Source: Candidatus Aminicenantes bacterium UBA876
Lineage (GTDB): Bacteria > Acidobacteriota > Aminicenantia > UBA2199
Assembly: GCA_002294665.1 (NCBI GenBank)
Contig: DBFQ01000024.1
Location: 1-6,879, forward strand
Reading direction: 5' to 3'
DNA: 6,879 nt
Shown piece by piece: positions 6,132 through 6,879 of this stretch. The position numbers and the translations under genes are program-made. Under the pieces are notes generated by a model that was not told the origin of the DNA, made no database searches, and worked only from the letters and a program-made list of their open reading frames with translations. The first letter of the stretch is position 1, and every line of letters starts with the position of its first letter.

Positions 6132-6701
6132 TTATTTTTCCCGGTGATACCTGGATAGCCGTTTATTCACTTTTTTAATGTCGTACGCCTCTGGATCAAA
6201 ATCATCTTCAAACCATTCTTTGATCGTTTCGTGTTCAGGATGTTGCGGGTCATTCAAGGCTTCAAGAAAATTGTAATACCCCCATATTCCGCCGACATCC
6301 TCGGGGGGACATGCGCCTTTCCCTTTTATACACAAGGGAAGAACCGCATCCGTATTATAAGGTAGCACTTTCTCTAGAGTGATTCGATGCTCCCAGCCAT
6401 CCCCAAAATCATATTCGTAACCAATTGAATCCCCCTTTTTTTTCAAAAGCTCGTTTAGAGTGTGTTTTTTTTCATCAAGTTCTTCAGAAGAAAAAAAGTC
6501 AGGATTGGGAACACCATAAAACCGGTCCCCGACTTCAAAATGATGCAGATGGTAATTCGTCCATCCCATGATGATCTGGATTACGTCGTGAAGCTTTGAC
6601 AACTCAATGGTGCTATCAACCAAAAATCGCCTCCAGATAGGAGGCTTTGATCCCAGCAGACTGATTTTTAACTGATAAATCTCTCTAAGTGCTATTGGCA
6701 T
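6132..6701 (-). CDS. Plasmid pRiA4b ORF-3-like family protein
   Basis: A 189-residue, probably cytoplasmic protein of the pRiA4b ORF-3-like family, named after an Agrobacterium plasmid gene and still without an assigned biochemical role. The signature blocks are present in order: IYQLKISL at 8-15, PPIWRR (20-25), LHDVIQ leading to MGW (45-47), HLHHF (51-55), YDFGDGWEH (97-105), GACPPEDVGG (129-138), GYYNFLEAL and DPEAYD near 170. Full length for a stand-alone member. The usual ACPPEDCGG has Val in place of the second Cys (residue 136), while C124 and C131 remain. The start is fixed by GGAG (6709-6712) seven bases upstream; an earlier ATG at 6712-6714 is in another frame. A TTGACA promoter stands at 6736-6765. 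Members often occur in accessory or plasmid-like regions, which fits the mixed composition here. It may be the first gene of a unit with the lapA-like gene. Confidence 0.9.
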   Translation of the reverse strand: MPIALREIYQLKISLLGSKPPIWRRFLVDSTIELSKLHDVIQIIMGWTNYHLHHFEVGDRFYGVPNPDFFSSEELDEKKHTLNELLKKKGDSIGYEYDFGDGWEHRITLEKVLPYNTDAVLPLCIKGKGACPPEDVGGIWGYYNFLEALNDPQHPEHETIKEWFEDDFDPEAYDIKKVNKRLSRYHREK

Positions 6702-6735
6702 GGTCTTTCTCCATTACTGAGTTTCCCGACACTCA

Positions 6736-6765
6736 TTTGTAATGCTTTCGGGATACTGCTGTCAA
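6736..6765 (-). promoter_or_regulatory. Sigma70-type promoter for the pRiA4b-like gene
   Basis: On the minus strand a perfect TTGACA (6760-6765) is followed after 18 bases by TACAAA (6736-6741), which matches four of six -10 positions. Transcription would begin near 6729, about 28 bases before the ATG. Confidence 0.5.
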
Positions 6766-6879
6766 ACCTGTGCCGGAAAGAACTCATTCGGGGGAGCCTT
6801 CCTGAATTGTGTCCGCTAATTTATATGTTTTTTGCATATGCCCTGGTTGCGTTCAAACGCATGAGCACGTGGGGTTCGA
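6766..6879. other. Right-end segment without a recognised gene
   Basis: No open frame of note. It contains a perfect hairpin TGCGT-TCAA-ACGCA (6848-6861, counting the closing pairs) and a CATATGC-like AT-rich stretch at 6825-6840. The last seven bases, GGTTCGA, resemble the T-loop of a tRNA, but the expected D-arm and anticodon arm are absent upstream, so no tRNA is called. Confidence 0.3.

Noticed and set aside
6800..6830. Possible insertion sequence end (TGTCCGCTAATTT at about 6808-6822)
   Set aside because: No matching inverted copy, target duplication or transposase is visible in the window.
6840..6879. Possible tRNA cut by the window end (GGTTCGA)
   Set aside because: Upstream sequence lacks a D-arm and a seven-base anticodon loop in the right place.
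1..6879. CRISPR array, toxin-antitoxin pair, prophage or defence island
   Set aside because: No regularly spaced repeats, no small paired toxin/antitoxin genes, and no phage, nuclease or integrase motifs were found.

Overview
The window reads as ordinary bacterial chromosome with a mix of housekeeping and accessory genes. Two secreted CARDB-domain proteins (one also carrying two Kre9/KNH-like PNGGES modules), a pRiA4b ORF-3-like protein, sigma70-type promoters and strong GGAG/GGGGAGG ribosome sites suggest an environmental bacterium. My best guess is a lineage near Acidobacteriota/Aminicenantes or the deltaproteobacteria. This rests on remembered family distributions and not on any search, so confidence in the lineage is low.

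Layout, left to right. Positions 1-325 (minus) hold the first 108 codons of carA, with a good promoter at 390-418. Positions 424-520 (plus) hold a short coding-like stretch with no complete gene. Positions 521-1648 (minus) encode a GC-rich secreted protein with two PNGGES modules, a poly-proline hinge and a CARDB domain. Positions 1649-2079 are a 431-base gap with small inverted repeats and no recognised gene. Positions 2080-3366 (minus) encode an AT-rich RhlE-type DEAD-box RNA helicase. Its promoter region is shared divergently with a class I/II aminotransferase at 3588-4805 (plus), and both promoters carry the same extended -10 box. Behind the aminotransferase, 4806-4916 (minus) encodes what looks like only the N-terminus of phosphatidylserine decarboxylase, which also overlaps a possible terminator. 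Positions 4996-5841 (plus) encode a second secreted protein with two CARDB repeats. Positions 5868-6074 (minus) encode a small LapA/DUF1049 membrane protein. Positions 6132-6701 (minus) encode a pRiA4b ORF-3-like protein with its own TTGACA promoter. The last 110 bases hold no gene I can identify.

The genes do not form an obvious single pathway. Most are single-gene units with their own promoter or ribosome site, except that the lapA-like gene lies 57 bases downstream of the pRiA4b-like gene on the same strand and may be co-transcribed. Base composition jumps sharply between the helicase (30% GC in 2641-2700) and its neighbours (67% in 3901-3960 of the aminotransferase, 78% in 1201-1260 of the first CARDB gene). 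Together with the gene remnants at 424-520 and 4806-4916, this points to a region assembled by rearrangement. I found no convincing new multi-gene system; the most useful leads are the remnants, the matched divergent promoters and the unexplained gap at 1649-2079.
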